From Nosema muscidifuracis (taxonomy: Eukaryota > Microsporidia > Nosematidae): a stretch of 64,000 bases of DNA. Positions within the stretch are counted from its first letter, which is position 1. The number at the start of each line of letters is the position of its first letter. A program made the translations under genes and the position numbers. The stretch covers positions 248,001 through 312,000 of the forward strand of contig JAIOKI010000017.1 of NCBI GenBank assembly GCA_028335825.1. The letters are read 5' to 3'. The notes beneath the pieces were generated by a model. The model saw nothing but the letters and a program-made list of their open reading frames with translations, did no database searches and had not been told where the DNA came from. Below, piece after piece: positions 28,241 to 38,565 of this stretch.

Positions 28241-31200
28241 ATGTTTAATTATACATATACGATTAACTTATATAAATCAAAGCTAAATCCATCAAATTAT
28301 TATGAAATATTAGTAGAAAGTCTTAATTATGTAGTATCATTAGATATACTTAATTCTTGTTTAGATTATATGATAGAAGATTCAGATTTGACAATCTATG
28401 ATAAATTTTTATTACTGTGTATTAATAATCTTAAAATGAATATTAAATTTCAGAATGTATTTGTAAAATCGAAATATCAAGATATTTTAAAATCTCCTAT
28501 TAATTACAATATTTATACGAAGTTTATACAAATAATAGATATAACAAAAATGAACATTATAATAAGATCTGAATCATTTTATAATTACATGCTCTATATT
28601 GAGTATAGCAATGATCACATTTTAAATATAAAATTTGATATTAACCAACTTGATTCTATTGAGTCTAATATATACAAGAAAATATTGAAAAAGATTTATA
28701 AATATAATTTAAATAACGAAGATTTTATTGAACACTGCAAATTAAATAAAATTGAAATTTTTGAATATGAAAATCAAGAAAATTGCATAAATAGAAAAAA
28801 TATAAATATTGAAATTGAATGCATAAATATAAAACAAAGTATAAGCGTAGAACAATTGAAAGAAATTTTTATTCAGATAAATACAAATCCTTTAGATTTT
28901 AATTATAAGCTATTAGAAAGAATTGATTTTACATTTCCTCAATATGAATCTTTATTAATAAGTTTCATTAAGTCTTTACTTTCTAAAGATATTTACTCTT
29001 TTAAAAAGATTTACAATATTTTTAAGTATGTTAAACCAACTAAGAAGATTTTATTTTCGTATTTCGTGTATCTTTACATAACTTATAATAAATATACAAA
29101 TATATATATAAGAGACATAATTATAAATATAATGCACCGTACTAATTTCAAAGAAATTATGGAAATGATTATCGAGTATTATCTTAGTGTACACACTCCA
29201 CATGAAGATTTAGATTCTTATTTTTCTCCATTATGTGAGTTTATTGATTTTTCTATAGATTCATATATTCATATAATATATCCTTTATTGTATACCAAAT
29301 ATAATATAATTATAGAAAAATACAATCACTATATAAAAGTACATCAGATTATCAATAACGAATTTATTGAATCAAAAGATCGTCTTAATTATAAAGAAAT
29401 AGCATTATGTATTTTACATGGTCATTACGATCTTAATATGTATAAGCTTAATATAAAAAATAATATAAATTCTATACTTAACGTTATAAGAGAGGAATAT
29501 ATTAACAAAAATGTTAAAACTTGTATATTCAATTTATTAAGATATTTTACTGAAGTATTAGAAATAAACATTAGTAAAAATGTTTATGAATATTTTAGAG
29601 TCATGGGATGTCATTATTGTCAAGATAAGTGTGATGAAATTATCAGATATAATCAAAATGATGATATTTTGAAATGTGGAAAAAATATTTATTCTACTTT
29701 TCTCAATATATTAGGAAATCCAACGAATGATATAGAAATGATAGAAAGATTTTTACTTCTTTATGAAAATGACAAAAAATTTAAATCAAATTTTCTTTCT
29801 GTTTATGATAAATTACCTAAATCTATAATTAATATTACTGGATATATTAATCATAATGAAGCCAATATAAATGATGAATTTGAACTTTGTACTAACAAAG
29901 AAAGTTTAGTAAATTATTTTAAAGAATATCTTGTAGATGATATTAAGATGGATGATCCTATTTTATATAACGAGTTTATGGATTTATTGTACTATAATAT
30001 ACAAAAAACAAAAAAATTTACTCAAGTTAATTTATCAGACCTAAAGAATATAAAAAATTATAACAAGTTTTTAGCACATTTGAACGATATATTATGTATG
30101 GAAGATCATCCTTATGATATATTAAGGTATACAAAATTGTTTACTACCAGGATACTAGAATATTCGATTATGAATTTAATATATCAGAGCAAATCACTTA
30201 CAGAAATAATAAAAGTATTTTCTGAAATTCTAAAAGATAAGATTAATAATAAGATTATTAAATTTATAATCAGGTGCAATATAATATGTAAGCTTAATAT
30301 TGATACAAATATACTTATTGAATGTGCCAAAGTAATTGAAGATTATCATTATATAATTTATTTAGTTGAAGATTTATTAAGAAATAACGGTGATTTCGAA
30401 TATTTTGATTTATTACAGAATTCTTATTACAAGATTAAGGATTATGAACGTGTAAAAGGTATTAACAATATGTTTACTAGATTAAGTAAATCAAATTTAT
30501 TTTATGAATATAAAATGGAAAAACAAAAAGAAGAATTAGATATTGATATATTAGATCAATGTAAAGTTATTGAAGAAGATATAAGTGAATGGAAGAATAT
30601 AAATTGTAATGATAAAATGGGATTACATTTTATTAAAGATTGTCAATTAGTAGACAATAATATTAAATATTTGGAGTTAGTTAGTAGAAGAAGAAAGATT
30701 TGTAAAGATATTAGAATATTGCATTTGCATGATATTTTATATAAAGGAATTTGTAAAAAGATTACAAAAGAAGAATACAAATCATTTTACAGAGATTTTT
30801 TTTTAGATATCAAAAGAGATAATATAAATTATTTAATTAATGATAAGAAATATGAAAAATGTATTGATTTGATTTATGAGGTTCTTGAGATGAAAGAATG
30901 GACATTTTATTATGACTTAAGTGAAGTTTATCTTCTTATGGGAAATAAATCTAAGAGCAAAGAATGCCTTAAAAAGATTGTTAATATATTTAATAAAGAA
31001 GATGATATTTACAAAAAGAGTTTACTAAAATATACAGAATTAATTGATAGTAAAGAAATGTATTCTAAGAATATTGAAATACTTAAGAATACTAGTAGAG
31101 TATGGTACTTGTTTGGTAAATGTGTAGATAATTTTGATTCAATTGAATATTATATAAATAGTCTTATGATTGATGAAGAATACAAATATGAATGTGTACC

Positions 31201-32545
31201 TAGAATTTTTCATATACTTAGTCAAATAGAAGACAAGAAGAAACTTAATAAGGCTATTAAAATAGTAGGAAACTTTATAGATAAGAATCAGTCTTATAAA
31301 AAGATTTTACTTCCTTTTTATAATCAAATACTTTGTAAGATAAATAACAAGTTAATTAGTGATTTTATTAATAAGATAGCTCTTTCTCTTATGAATGATT
31401 ATAAAGAAGTATATTGGTCTTCATTATATTTCATTAATGAAATTAATACAGATGAATTAAATATAGACAATAAAATATACCTGAATAAGATCAAGAAAAT
31501 GCGAGATATTTTATTTGATGTATCTAAATGTTCATCTAAAGAAATTAATTTAAAAAAAGATTTTCCAGATATTTATAGTTGTATTGATATGGGTATACCT
31601 AATAAATATCCTAATATTATTGTTGGTATTCAAGAAGAAGTTTTAATTTATAGATCTTTACAATCACCCAAAAGAGTTTGTTTTCTTGGTGATGATGGTA
31701 AAAAATATTATTTTTTATGTAAGTATAAAGATGATCTTAGAAAGGATAGTAGATTTACTGAGTTATGTAGATTAATTAATAAGTTATTTAGTAGTAATGA
31801 GTATTATATACGTACTTATGAAGTTATTCCATGTTATTATAATTTTGGACTTATAGAATATGTAGAAGGATTATCCAGTATAAAAAGTATTGTAAGTAAA
31901 AAATATGATAATATAGGAGTAGTAGCTAGAAAATATTCTACTAAAAAGAAAATTGGTTTAAAAGATTTTAATACAATTTTAGATTCTTTTAAACCAGTTA
32001 TGCATGATTATCTTAAAGAAGGAGTTACTAGTATATCTAAATGGTATAAATTAAGAAATAATTATGTTAAAACATGTGGAGTAATAAATATTGTAGGATG
32101 GTTTATGGGATTAGGAGATAGACATACAGAAAATATTTTAATAGATATTTATACATGTGACATGGTTCATGTAGATTTAAATTGTATATTTGATAAAGCT
32201 AAATCTTGTAGTATTCCTGAATCTGTTCCTTTTAGACTTACACAGAATATTATTGATGGATTTGGTATTTTAGGTATACATGGTACTTATACTAGTACTT
32301 GTGTTAAAACTTTAGATCTTTTACATAGTAATAGAAATATAGTGATAAGTAATTTACTTTCTTTTGTATTTGATCCTTTACATGAATGGAATAAAAAAGA
32401 GAGTATGGGAAAGAAGATTGTAGATATATTAAATAATAAGATAGAATGTTTAGATTTACAGAGTAAAGTAGAAGATTTGAATGAAGAAGCTATGAGTTCT
32501 AATAATTTATCTAATATGTATATAGGATGGCTTAGTTTTATTTAA
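28241..32545 (+). CDS. ATR/Mec1-type PI3K-like protein kinase
   Basis: A 1,434-residue protein: a long helical solenoid, then a PIKK kinase domain at about 1130-1400 and a FATC end (NNLSNMYIGWLSFI). Kinase motifs are YFLCKYKDDLRKDSRFTELC (phosphate-binding lysine), LGDRHTENIL (catalytic D1293-R-H, N1298) and VHVDLNCIFDK. The last, followed by PESVPFRLTQNIIDGFG, is specific to ATR/Mec1. ATR senses RPA-coated single-stranded DNA and signals replication stress in the nucleus. It is just over half the length of yeast Mec1 (2,368); the loss is in the N-terminal HEAT region. The activation segment begins D-L-N instead of the usual D-F-N. AATCC abuts the ATG. Confidence 0.9.
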   Translation: MFNYTYTINLYKSKLNPSNYYEILVESLNYVVSLDILNSCLDYMIEDSDLTIYDKFLLLCINNLKMNIKFQNVFVKSKYQDILKSPINYNIYTKFIQIIDITKMNIIIRSESFYNYMLYIEYSNDHILNIKFDINQLDSIESNIYKKILKKIYKYNLNNEDFIEHCKLNKIEIFEYENQENCINRKNINIEIECINIKQSISVEQLKEIFIQINTNPLDFNYKLLERIDFTFPQYESLLISFIKSLLSKDIYSFKKIYNIFKYVKPTKKILFSYFVYLYITYNKYTNIYIRDIIINIMHRTNFKEIMEMIIEYYLSVHTPHEDLDSYFSPLCEFIDFSIDSYIHIIYPLLYTKYNIIIEKYNHYIKVHQIINNEFIESKDRLNYKEIALCILHGHYDLNMYKLNIKNNINSILNVIREEYINKNVKTCIFNLLRYFTEVLEINISKNVYEYFRVMGCHYCQDKCDEIIRYNQNDDILKCGKNIYSTFLNILGNPTNDIEMIERFLLLYENDKKFKSNFLSVYDKLPKSIINITGYINHNEANINDEFELCTNKESLVNYFKEYLVDDIKMDDPILYNEFMDLLYYNIQKTKKFTQVNLSDLKNIKNYNKFLAHLNDILCMEDHPYDILRYTKLFTTRILEYSIMNLIYQSKSLTEIIKVFSEILKDKINNKIIKFIIRCNIICKLNIDTNILIECAKVIEDYHYIIYLVEDLLRNNGDFEYFDLLQNSYYKIKDYERVKGINNMFTRLSKSNLFYEYKMEKQKEELDIDILDQCKVIEEDISEWKNINCNDKMGLHFIKDCQLVDNNIKYLELVSRRRKICKDIRILHLHDILYKGICKKITKEEYKSFYRDFFLDIKRDNINYLINDKKYEKCIDLIYEVLEMKEWTFYYDLSEVYLLMGNKSKSKECLKKIVNIFNKEDDIYKKSLLKYTELIDSKEMYSKNIEILKNTSRVWYLFGKCVDNFDSIEYYINSLMIDEEYKYECVPRIFHILSQIEDKKKLNKAIKIVGNFIDKNQSYKKILLPFYNQILCKINNKLISDFINKIALSLMNDYKEVYWSSLYFINEINTDELNIDNKIYLNKIKKMRDILFDVSKCSSKEINLKKDFPDIYSCIDMGIPNKYPNIIVGIQEEVLIYRSLQSPKRVCFLGDDGKKYYFLCKYKDDLRKDSRFTELCRLINKLFSSNEYYIRTYEVIPCYYNFGLIEYVEGLSSIKSIVSKKYDNIGVVARKYSTKKKIGLKDFNTILDSFKPVMHDYLKEGVTSISKWYKLRNNYVKTCGVINIVGWFMGLGDRHTENILIDIYTCDMVHVDLNCIFDKAKSCSIPESVPFRLTQNIIDGFGILGIHGTYTSTCVKTLDLLHSNRNIVISNLLSFVFDPLHEWNKKESMGKKIVDILNNKIECLDLQSKVEDLNEEAMSSNNLSNMYIGWLSFI

Positions 32546-32577
32546 TAATAGTAGAATGAGACTATATAATATTTAAT

Positions 32578-33192
32578 TTAATCTCCAAAATAGATTACTT
32601 TTATACAATCCTTATTTTTAAAAAATAAGTATTCTTTATCACCTACCACCTTTTTTATATTCTTACAATAGATAGATTTTTCATCAATTATTATTTCATT
32701 TTTCATAATATAAATACATCTTGTATTTATTTTAATAAGAGTATTCACTTTTATAGGAAGATTTATTTTACCAATTTTATCTCTTTCTTCTACTTCTAAT
32801 CTATTATTATAAAATACTTTTTTATTATCCCTATAAGTAAGAAGAAATCCATCATCCATTTCTCTAGATTTTATTACATCATCTATTCTAAGATATTTCA
32901 TGATATCTTCCATCTTACTATTGTTATTAATATTAAGTAATATTTTATATAAAATATTCATTATAGATTTATTATCTATAAATAATATCAAATGATGTTT
33001 TACTATTTTATATAATCTTATGTTAGTACATTTTTTATGTGTATAAATCTTAATTATATTATCTTTATTAATTAGAATATATTTAGATGTAGCATAGAAA
33101 TCATCACATTGTATTGGGATAGTGTATACTTTATAAGAAGGAGATGTATAATTGTATAATGAAGGAGTATATAAAGAAGATTCATTTATCAT
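32578..33192 (-). CDS. Unknown protein, 204 aa
   Basis: I do not recognise this protein. It reads as mostly beta strands with repeated short hydrophobic runs (YILINKDNIIKIYT, IYIMKNEIIIDEKSIYC), which could form part of a propeller. It has no signal peptide or membrane helix. The first ATG in frame is at 33192, and no CCC run precedes it. Two ATGCAAAT octamers lie at 33304 and 33366, 110-180 bp upstream. The stop is 33 bp from the end of the convergent ATR gene. Absence of the start signal lowers confidence in the exact start. Confidence 0.65.
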   Translation of the reverse strand: MINESSLYTPSLYNYTSPSYKVYTIPIQCDDFYATSKYILINKDNIIKIYTHKKCTNIRLYKIVKHHLILFIDNKSIMNILYKILLNINNNSKMEDIMKYLRIDDVIKSREMDDGFLLTYRDNKKVFYNNRLEVEERDKIGKINLPIKVNTLIKINTRCIYIMKNEIIIDEKSIYCKNIKKVVGDKEYLFFKNKDCIKVIYFGD

Positions 33193-33303
33193 ATGAAACA
33201 AAAATAAAGATTAGAAAAATAGAGAAGTGTTTCAAATGTAAAATAATTTATAAAAATGATTTGTGCTAACATAGAAAGATTTATGGTAGTGTAAGAATGA
33301 TTT

Positions 33304-33373
33304 ATGCAAATATAAAAAAAAATATAAAAATTATCAAATTTATTTATGCTAACATAAAATGGCTTATGCAAAT
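33304..33373. promoter_or_regulatory. Two ATGCAAAT octamers in a short direct repeat
   Basis: Perfect octamers at 33304-33311 and 33366-33373 lie within an imperfect repeat of the type TTTATGCTAACATAAAATGG. They are upstream of the minus-strand gene that starts at 33192 and has no CCC signal. Confidence 0.3.
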
Positions 33374-33446
33374 AATCAATAAATTAGTAAAAAAATTTAT
33401 AAATATAATCAATAAATTAGTAATTAAATTAGTAAAATAATAAAAT

Positions 33447-33956
33447 TTATTTATTGAAAAACATATTCCATTCATCAAGTACTTCCCCACTTCTTATTAC
33501 TCCTTCATTATCAAACAAATCAAATACACTTTTAGACCATTTCTCAGGAATAAGTTTATTATTCTTATACATTAGTATTGTATAAACAGGATTAGGAGGA
33601 GAAATATCTGTACAAACATCCATATCACTAAATTTATAAGTAGTAGATCTTAGCATATCACATAAATAAACAATACCATTTAGTATAAAATATAATGAAA
33701 GACAAGCTATCAAGTACATCTTATATTCTTCAAATTCATAGTTCATAGACAAATAGACTACTATACAAGTAGCAATAGTACTCAAAACTCCTACAGTTAT
33801 CTGGAAATCTGTATATAAATTATCCATTTTAAGGTTAAGAACACGAGTCATGTAATCAAGAAGAATCTCGTCAAGAAGAACTTTAAGATTTCTGAGATTG
33901 TATTTATCACCTTTAAGAGGTTTCCTTGAATATTTTAGTTTTAACTTATCTAACAT
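33447..33956 (-). CDS. Signal peptidase complex subunit 2 (SPC25/SPCS2)
   Basis: A 169-residue protein. DNLYTDFQITVGVLSTIATC leads into two transmembrane helices (about 53-71 and 79-98) joined by a short acidic loop (NYEFEEYK). This is the layout and sequence pattern of SPCS2 (NGYTEDHSLSDLRLLL..., then a hairpin). In the ER membrane this subunit supports the signal peptidase that removes signal peptides of secreted proteins such as microsporidian wall and polar tube proteins. The length is close to yeast Spc2 (178). TTACCC lies 3 bp before the ATG. Confidence 0.8.
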   Translation of the reverse strand: MLDKLKLKYSRKPLKGDKYNLRNLKVLLDEILLDYMTRVLNLKMDNLYTDFQITVGVLSTIATCIVVYLSMNYEFEEYKMYLIACLSLYFILNGIVYLCDMLRSTTYKFSDMDVCTDISPPNPVYTILMYKNNKLIPEKWSKSVFDLFDNEGVIRSGEVLDEWNMFFNK

Positions 33957-34594
33957 TGAGGGTAAGAAAATATTTTAAATATTCTTGATTTAATAGAAAT
34001 TAAATAAATAATTTGAAGAATTATAATATATTTTGAAGGGTTATAATAATTTGAAGAAGTGAGTGTATATTTGAAGAGTTATTATATTTTAAAGATACAT
34101 AAATATTTTAAAGATACATAAATATAATTTTTAAGATACATATAAATATAATTTTAAAGATACATAAATATAATTAAAATAATTTTTAATTTTTTTTCTT
34201 CCTCTACTAAAGATGTTTATTATTAAAACTTTTCCATTCTCAGATCAGAAATTTAAGTTTATTATTAAAAATGAATAATTAATAAATTTTAAAGTATTTA
34301 TATTTACATGGATTAAAAATTAATTAATTTATATCACTTAAGAGTCATTTTTAATTTATTTTTATTAATATACTAATAAAATAAACAAGAATTAAGTATA
34401 TATCATAAAATATAAATTAATATTATTACAATATAAATTAATATTATTAAAATATAAATTACTATTATTACAATATATTGCTAGTATTTAATCAAAATAT
34501 AAATTACTATTATTAAAATATATATCATTATTAAAATATAAATTAATAAATTAAAAATTAATTATAAATAAAATTATTTTTTTATATCCTTCTA
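33957..34594. repeat. 640-bp spacer with short tandem repeats
   Basis: About 34075-34175 repeats AAAGATACATAAATATAATT four to five times, and 34395-34560 repeats ATTAAAATATAAATTACTAT-like units. No gene is seen. Confidence 0.75.
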
Positions 34595-34951
34595 ATGCTT
34601 TTATTATATTTATTACTATCTTATTCTCTCGATGATATTTTTATAATAGATTTAGATAAAGAAACAATAAACGAAAAGATAAAGGAATCTCAAATAGATA
34701 TATTTGGTAACGAAAATTCAAATTTTTTAAGTGATATGAAATACGTAGCAAAGGAATTTTTCCTTTGTTACATAATATTTACAGTATTGGTTATAGCATT
34801 TATGATAATACATGATTATATTTTTAATACTTCATTTTCATTATTAATTTTTGTATCTTTGTCAGCAACATTATTTTTTATATTTTCATTATCTTTATTA
34901 TTTTTATGTATATTTTTAGGAATAAAAAAATGCATGAATAGTTTAAATTAA
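34595..34951 (+). CDS. Small membrane protein, signal peptide plus two helices
   Basis: I do not recognise this 118-residue protein. It has a hydrophobic N-terminus (MLLLYLLLSYSL) that fits a short signal peptide, a polar acidic stretch to about 55, then two strong transmembrane segments at about 55-76 and 82-110, ending in a short basic tail. The upstream has only CC (ATATCCTTCTA) before the ATG. Small multi-helix proteins of this kind are common lineage-specific genes in microsporidia. The function and family are unknown. Confidence 0.6.
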   Translation: MLLLYLLLSYSLDDIFIIDLDKETINEKIKESQIDIFGNENSNFLSDMKYVAKEFFLCYIIFTVLVIAFMIIHDYIFNTSFSLLIFVSLSATLFFIFSLSLLFLCIFLGIKKCMNSLN

Positions 34952-35415
34952 AAAATAATTTAGATATTTATAAATTTCATTTTTATGTATACATAAGTTT
35001 TATATGCTTTATAAATTTCATTTTTATGTATATAAAAGTTTTATAGCTTAATATATTGAAGATATAAATAGTATTATTTAGTCTTAAATTATAATTAACA
35101 AGATCATTCTTTTTTAAAGAATATTCATCTGTTTGAAGTCTTATTTCATAAAATTATCATATAATCTTGTTTGTTAATATTTTTTAAATATTACAAAATA
35201 TTCTATAATTTACTAAACAAAATATTAATATTTTTTAAATATTCTATAATTTACTAATACAAAATATTCTATAATTTTATATTCCATAATTAAAATATTC
35301 CAAAATTTAAATATTCTATTTATGCAAATAAAATATAAATAAAAAAAATGTGCATGAATTTTACTACAATAAAAAGAAGGGAAAAATTTAAAAAAATAAA
35401 ATCTCCCCCTTAGAG
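34952..35415. repeat. Spacer upstream of MCM4
   Basis: It contains two copies of TTATAAATTTCATTTTTATG (34969 and about 35012) and repeats of AATATTCTATAATTTACTAA around 35195-35290. An ATGCAAAT octamer lies at 35322-35329 and TCCCCC at 35403-35408 just before MCM4. Confidence 0.75.
35322..35329 (+). promoter_or_regulatory. ATGCAAAT octamer upstream of MCM4
   Basis: A perfect octamer 86 bp before the MCM4 ATG. It belongs to the set also seen at 173, 1446, 20587-20790 and 33304-33373. Confidence 0.25.
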
Positions 35416-37545
35416 ATGACATCTAATTCACAACAATCATCCGTATTTTCTTTTCATGATGCTAGTAATGATAACACTTTAAACTTAACACCATCACAAG
35501 GAGATGTATCATCTCAAACTTATTCTCCAATTATAGAGACAGAGAGAGTTAAATTAATATGGGGTACTTCTATAAATGTACATGAGACTTCTGAAAAATT
35601 TAAAGATTTTATTCATAATATGGATAATTATACTCAGATATTTGATAATATACATATCACTCAAAATTTTGTATTTATTTTAGATTGTTCTTTACTTGAT
35701 ACTATTTTATATAACCAAATACTTTATTATCCTTTAGAGACTCTTCCTATATTAGAAAATAGTATTCAAGAATTATTTTTAGAATGTTATCCTAATACTT
35801 TAAAAAATATTAAGATTAGATGTACAAATATAGGAAAGCAGATTAATATTAGAAATATTGATCCAAAAGATATTGATAAGATTATTAGAGTAAGTGGTAT
35901 GATAGTAAGAACTTCTAGTATAATACCAGAATTATGTAAAGCTACTTTCTCTTGTATAAAATGTAAAGATACAGTAGAAGTTGAAAGTATTAAGAATATT
36001 ATTAATCAACCTGTTATGTGTAAATGTGAAGCTAAATTTACATATGAAATTAAGCATAATAAAGGAATTTATGATGATAAACAAATAGTAAAAATACAAG
36101 AATTACCAGAAAATATACCTGATGGTACTACTCCATTAACTCTTACTATTATTACTAGAGATGAATTAGTAGATAGTCTTATTCCTGGAGATAAAGTAGA
36201 ATTAGTAGGAGTACTTAGAGCTGTACCTGTTAGAATTAATCCACAGATGAAAAAAATAAAAAGTACATTTCGTACTTATTTAGAATTAATGTCTTATGAA
36301 ATAAAAAATCAGAAAGAAAAAAAAAGAGATTATATTGATGAAATAGATAAATTAAGAAGATCTGAAAATCTTTATGATAGATTATATAAATCTATTGCTC
36401 CTTCTATATCTGGTATGGATGATGTAAAGAAAGCTCTTTTATTACAATTATTTGGAGGAGTTCGTAAAGATTTAGGAAATTCTAGATTAAGAGGAGATAT
36501 TAATATTTTATTAGCAGGTGATCCTGGTATAGCTAAATCTCAATTATTAAGTTTTATGAATAGAATATGTGAGAGAGGAATGTATACTAGTGGTAAAGGT
36601 ACTAGTGCAGTTGGTCTTACTGCTAGTGTAAGTAGAGATCCTGATTCTGGTCAATTTGTATTAGAAAGTGGAGCTTTAGTTTTATCTGATGATGGAATAT
36701 GTTGTATTGATGAATTTGATAAGATGAGTGATAGTACTCGTTCTGTATTACATGAAGTAATGGAACAACAAACTGTATCAGTAGCTAAAGCTGGAATAAT
36801 TACTACATTAAATGCTAGATGTTCTATATTAGCTAGTTGTAATCCTATAGAAAGTAAATATAATCCTAAGAAGAGTATTATAGAAAATATAAATCTTCCT
36901 CCTACTTTACTTAGTAGATTTGATGTAGTTTGTTTATTAATAGATAGATATGATGAGAATAGAGATAGACAAATAGGAAATCATATAATAGGAATGTATA
37001 GTGGAATAAAAGATGAAGTAGAATGTGTTGATATAAATTTATTAAAAGCTTATATAGAAGAAGCTAAAAGAGTTATACCAAAATTAACAGAAGAAAGTAT
37101 TAAAATGTTAAGTAAAGCTTATGTAGATCTTAGACAGATAGATAATGGTAATACAATAACAGCTACTACAAGACAATTAGAAAGTCTTATAAGACTTAGT
37201 GAAGCTCATGCAAGAATGAGATTTTCTAAAGATATTTTACCTTCTGATGTAAAAGAAGCTTTAAGGATAGTTAAAGAATCCTTACTTATGTATGCTATAG
37301 ATCCAATAACTGGTAAGATAGATATGGATATGGTAATATCAGGAGTGAGTGCATCTAAACAAAAATTAATTGAAGATCTTAAAGTTGTTATTAATAAGTT
37401 ATTAAAGAAGAAGAAATGTGATTTTCAATATTTACTTACAGAGACTAAGAGTAATGAGAAAATGTTATATGAATGTTTAAAAGATATGGAAAATGATGAT
37501 ATAATAGTTAAGAATAGTAAAGGAGAGTATGAAAGAATTATATAA
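35416..37545 (+). CDS. MCM4, replicative helicase subunit
   Basis: A 709-residue MCM AAA+ protein. The N-terminal LIWGTSINVHETSEKFKDFI is diagnostic of MCM4 (IWGTNVNVQEC...F). An N-terminal zinc site has cysteines in CIKCKD and CKCEAKF. The ATPase has Walker A GDPGIAKS (368-375), IDEFDKM (431-437) and the arginine-finger SRFD. As part of the MCM2-7 ring it unwinds DNA at replication forks in the nucleus. It is shorter than yeast Mcm4 (933) mainly through loss of the disordered N-terminal tail that is the target of DDK. TCCCCC lies 8 bp before the ATG. Confidence 0.93.
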   Translation: MTSNSQQSSVFSFHDASNDNTLNLTPSQGDVSSQTYSPIIETERVKLIWGTSINVHETSEKFKDFIHNMDNYTQIFDNIHITQNFVFILDCSLLDTILYNQILYYPLETLPILENSIQELFLECYPNTLKNIKIRCTNIGKQINIRNIDPKDIDKIIRVSGMIVRTSSIIPELCKATFSCIKCKDTVEVESIKNIINQPVMCKCEAKFTYEIKHNKGIYDDKQIVKIQELPENIPDGTTPLTLTIITRDELVDSLIPGDKVELVGVLRAVPVRINPQMKKIKSTFRTYLELMSYEIKNQKEKKRDYIDEIDKLRRSENLYDRLYKSIAPSISGMDDVKKALLLQLFGGVRKDLGNSRLRGDINILLAGDPGIAKSQLLSFMNRICERGMYTSGKGTSAVGLTASVSRDPDSGQFVLESGALVLSDDGICCIDEFDKMSDSTRSVLHEVMEQQTVSVAKAGIITTLNARCSILASCNPIESKYNPKKSIIENINLPPTLLSRFDVVCLLIDRYDENRDRQIGNHIIGMYSGIKDEVECVDINLLKAYIEEAKRVIPKLTEESIKMLSKAYVDLRQIDNGNTITATTRQLESLIRLSEAHARMRFSKDILPSDVKEALRIVKESLLMYAIDPITGKIDMDMVISGVSASKQKLIEDLKVVINKLLKKKKCDFQYLLTETKSNEKMLYECLKDMENDDIIVKNSKGEYERII

Positions 37546-37831
37546 AATAATTTAAGTATAATTTTTATGTATTATTTTTATAATTTATTTTATGTATTAT
37601 TTTTATAAGGATTTTTTATATAAGGATTATTTCTATATAATTTATTTTATAAGGATTTTTCTTATGTATTATTTCTACTATAGTTTTTTTATAAGGATTT
37701 TTCTTATGTATTATTTTTATAAGGATTTTTCTACTATAGTTTATTTTAAAGCATTTTTCTACTATAATTTTTTCTTATATATTATTTTTATAAGGATTCT
37801 TCTACTATAATTTATTTTTAAAGATTTATAG
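37546..37831. repeat. TTTTATAAGGATTTTT-type minisatellite
   Basis: Nine or so imperfect copies of TATTATTTTTATAAGGATTT (25-45-bp periods) fill the convergent spacer between MCM4 and the KH gene. The apparent Tyr/Phe-rich ORF across it is repeat, not gene. Confidence 0.85.
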
Positions 37832-38269
37832 TTAAATCTTCCCAATTTTATTAAAGTAATACCACCATACATAAAACTTATCCCAATCACTCATCCCATC
37901 AATATTAAACTCAAAAGCCTCATTATCAACCAAATATTTTTCAATAATAGATTCACATTTTTCTATATCATCCCCAGTAATAACACAAACACTATTTTTA
38001 TTATCTTTCTCTATCCTAATTTTACAATTAGATTCTTTTTCAATATTTTTTAAATTAGATCCATGTACACCAATAATTTTACCTATCTTAGTATTTGGAA
38101 TGATTATCTTTTTAGTTTTAGGTATTAATTTATTTAAAGTGTTTAATAAATATTTCTTATATTTTTGTGTTTGTAGTGTGTATGGTAGTGTATTAAAATT
38201 ATTTAAAGATCTTTGGATGTGTAGTAGTCTATGTTTTCTTATTGATTTGAGTATATTATCATCTTTCAT
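37832..38269 (-). CDS. Single KH-domain RNA-binding protein
   Basis: The 145-residue protein has one KH domain at about 56-108, with the GxxG loop inside TKIGKIIGVHGSNLKNIEKE (GVHG) followed by CKIRIEKDNKNSVCVITGD. A basic N-terminus (SIRKHRLLHIQRSLNNF) and an aromatic C-terminus (YVWWYYFNKIGKI) flank it. KH domains bind single-stranded RNA or DNA. The LKNIEKESNCKI wording recalls the SF1/branch-point and Krr1/Pno1 families, but neither is complete, so the role is open. ACCCC directly abuts the ATG. Confidence 0.75.
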   Translation of the reverse strand: MKDDNILKSIRKHRLLHIQRSLNNFNTLPYTLQTQKYKKYLLNTLNKLIPKTKKIIIPNTKIGKIIGVHGSNLKNIEKESNCKIRIEKDNKNSVCVITGDDIEKCESIIEKYLVDNEAFEFNIDGMSDWDKFYVWWYYFNKIGKI

Positions 38270-38565
38270 GGGGTATTAATAATTTTAATTTATTTAAAGA
38301 GATTTTCTATATAGATATTTTTTATATAGATATTTATTTATAGATTAAAATATAATTATGTTTATTTTATTAATAAAGTATTATTCCCTTTATGAGAATT
38401 GAAAAACTTAAATATAAATTTACTATATTAAATATTTTATTGTATAGAGAATTTGTAAACTTAAATATCTCAATAATATATTTTATATATACATAAAAAG
38501 ATAATTTATGCATATTTTATATTTGTTTCAAATTATAAATAAATTAAAATATGCATAAATAAAAT
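38270..38565. other. Divergent spacer, nothing recognised
   Basis: About 300 bp of A/T-rich DNA between the divergent KH and SNARE-like genes, with TATGCATA-type palindromes at about 38507 and 38551. No gene. Confidence 0.5.

Noticed and set aside
37592-37810. Tyr/Phe-rich ORF of 72 codons
   Set aside because: Translated minisatellite between MCM4 and the KH gene.
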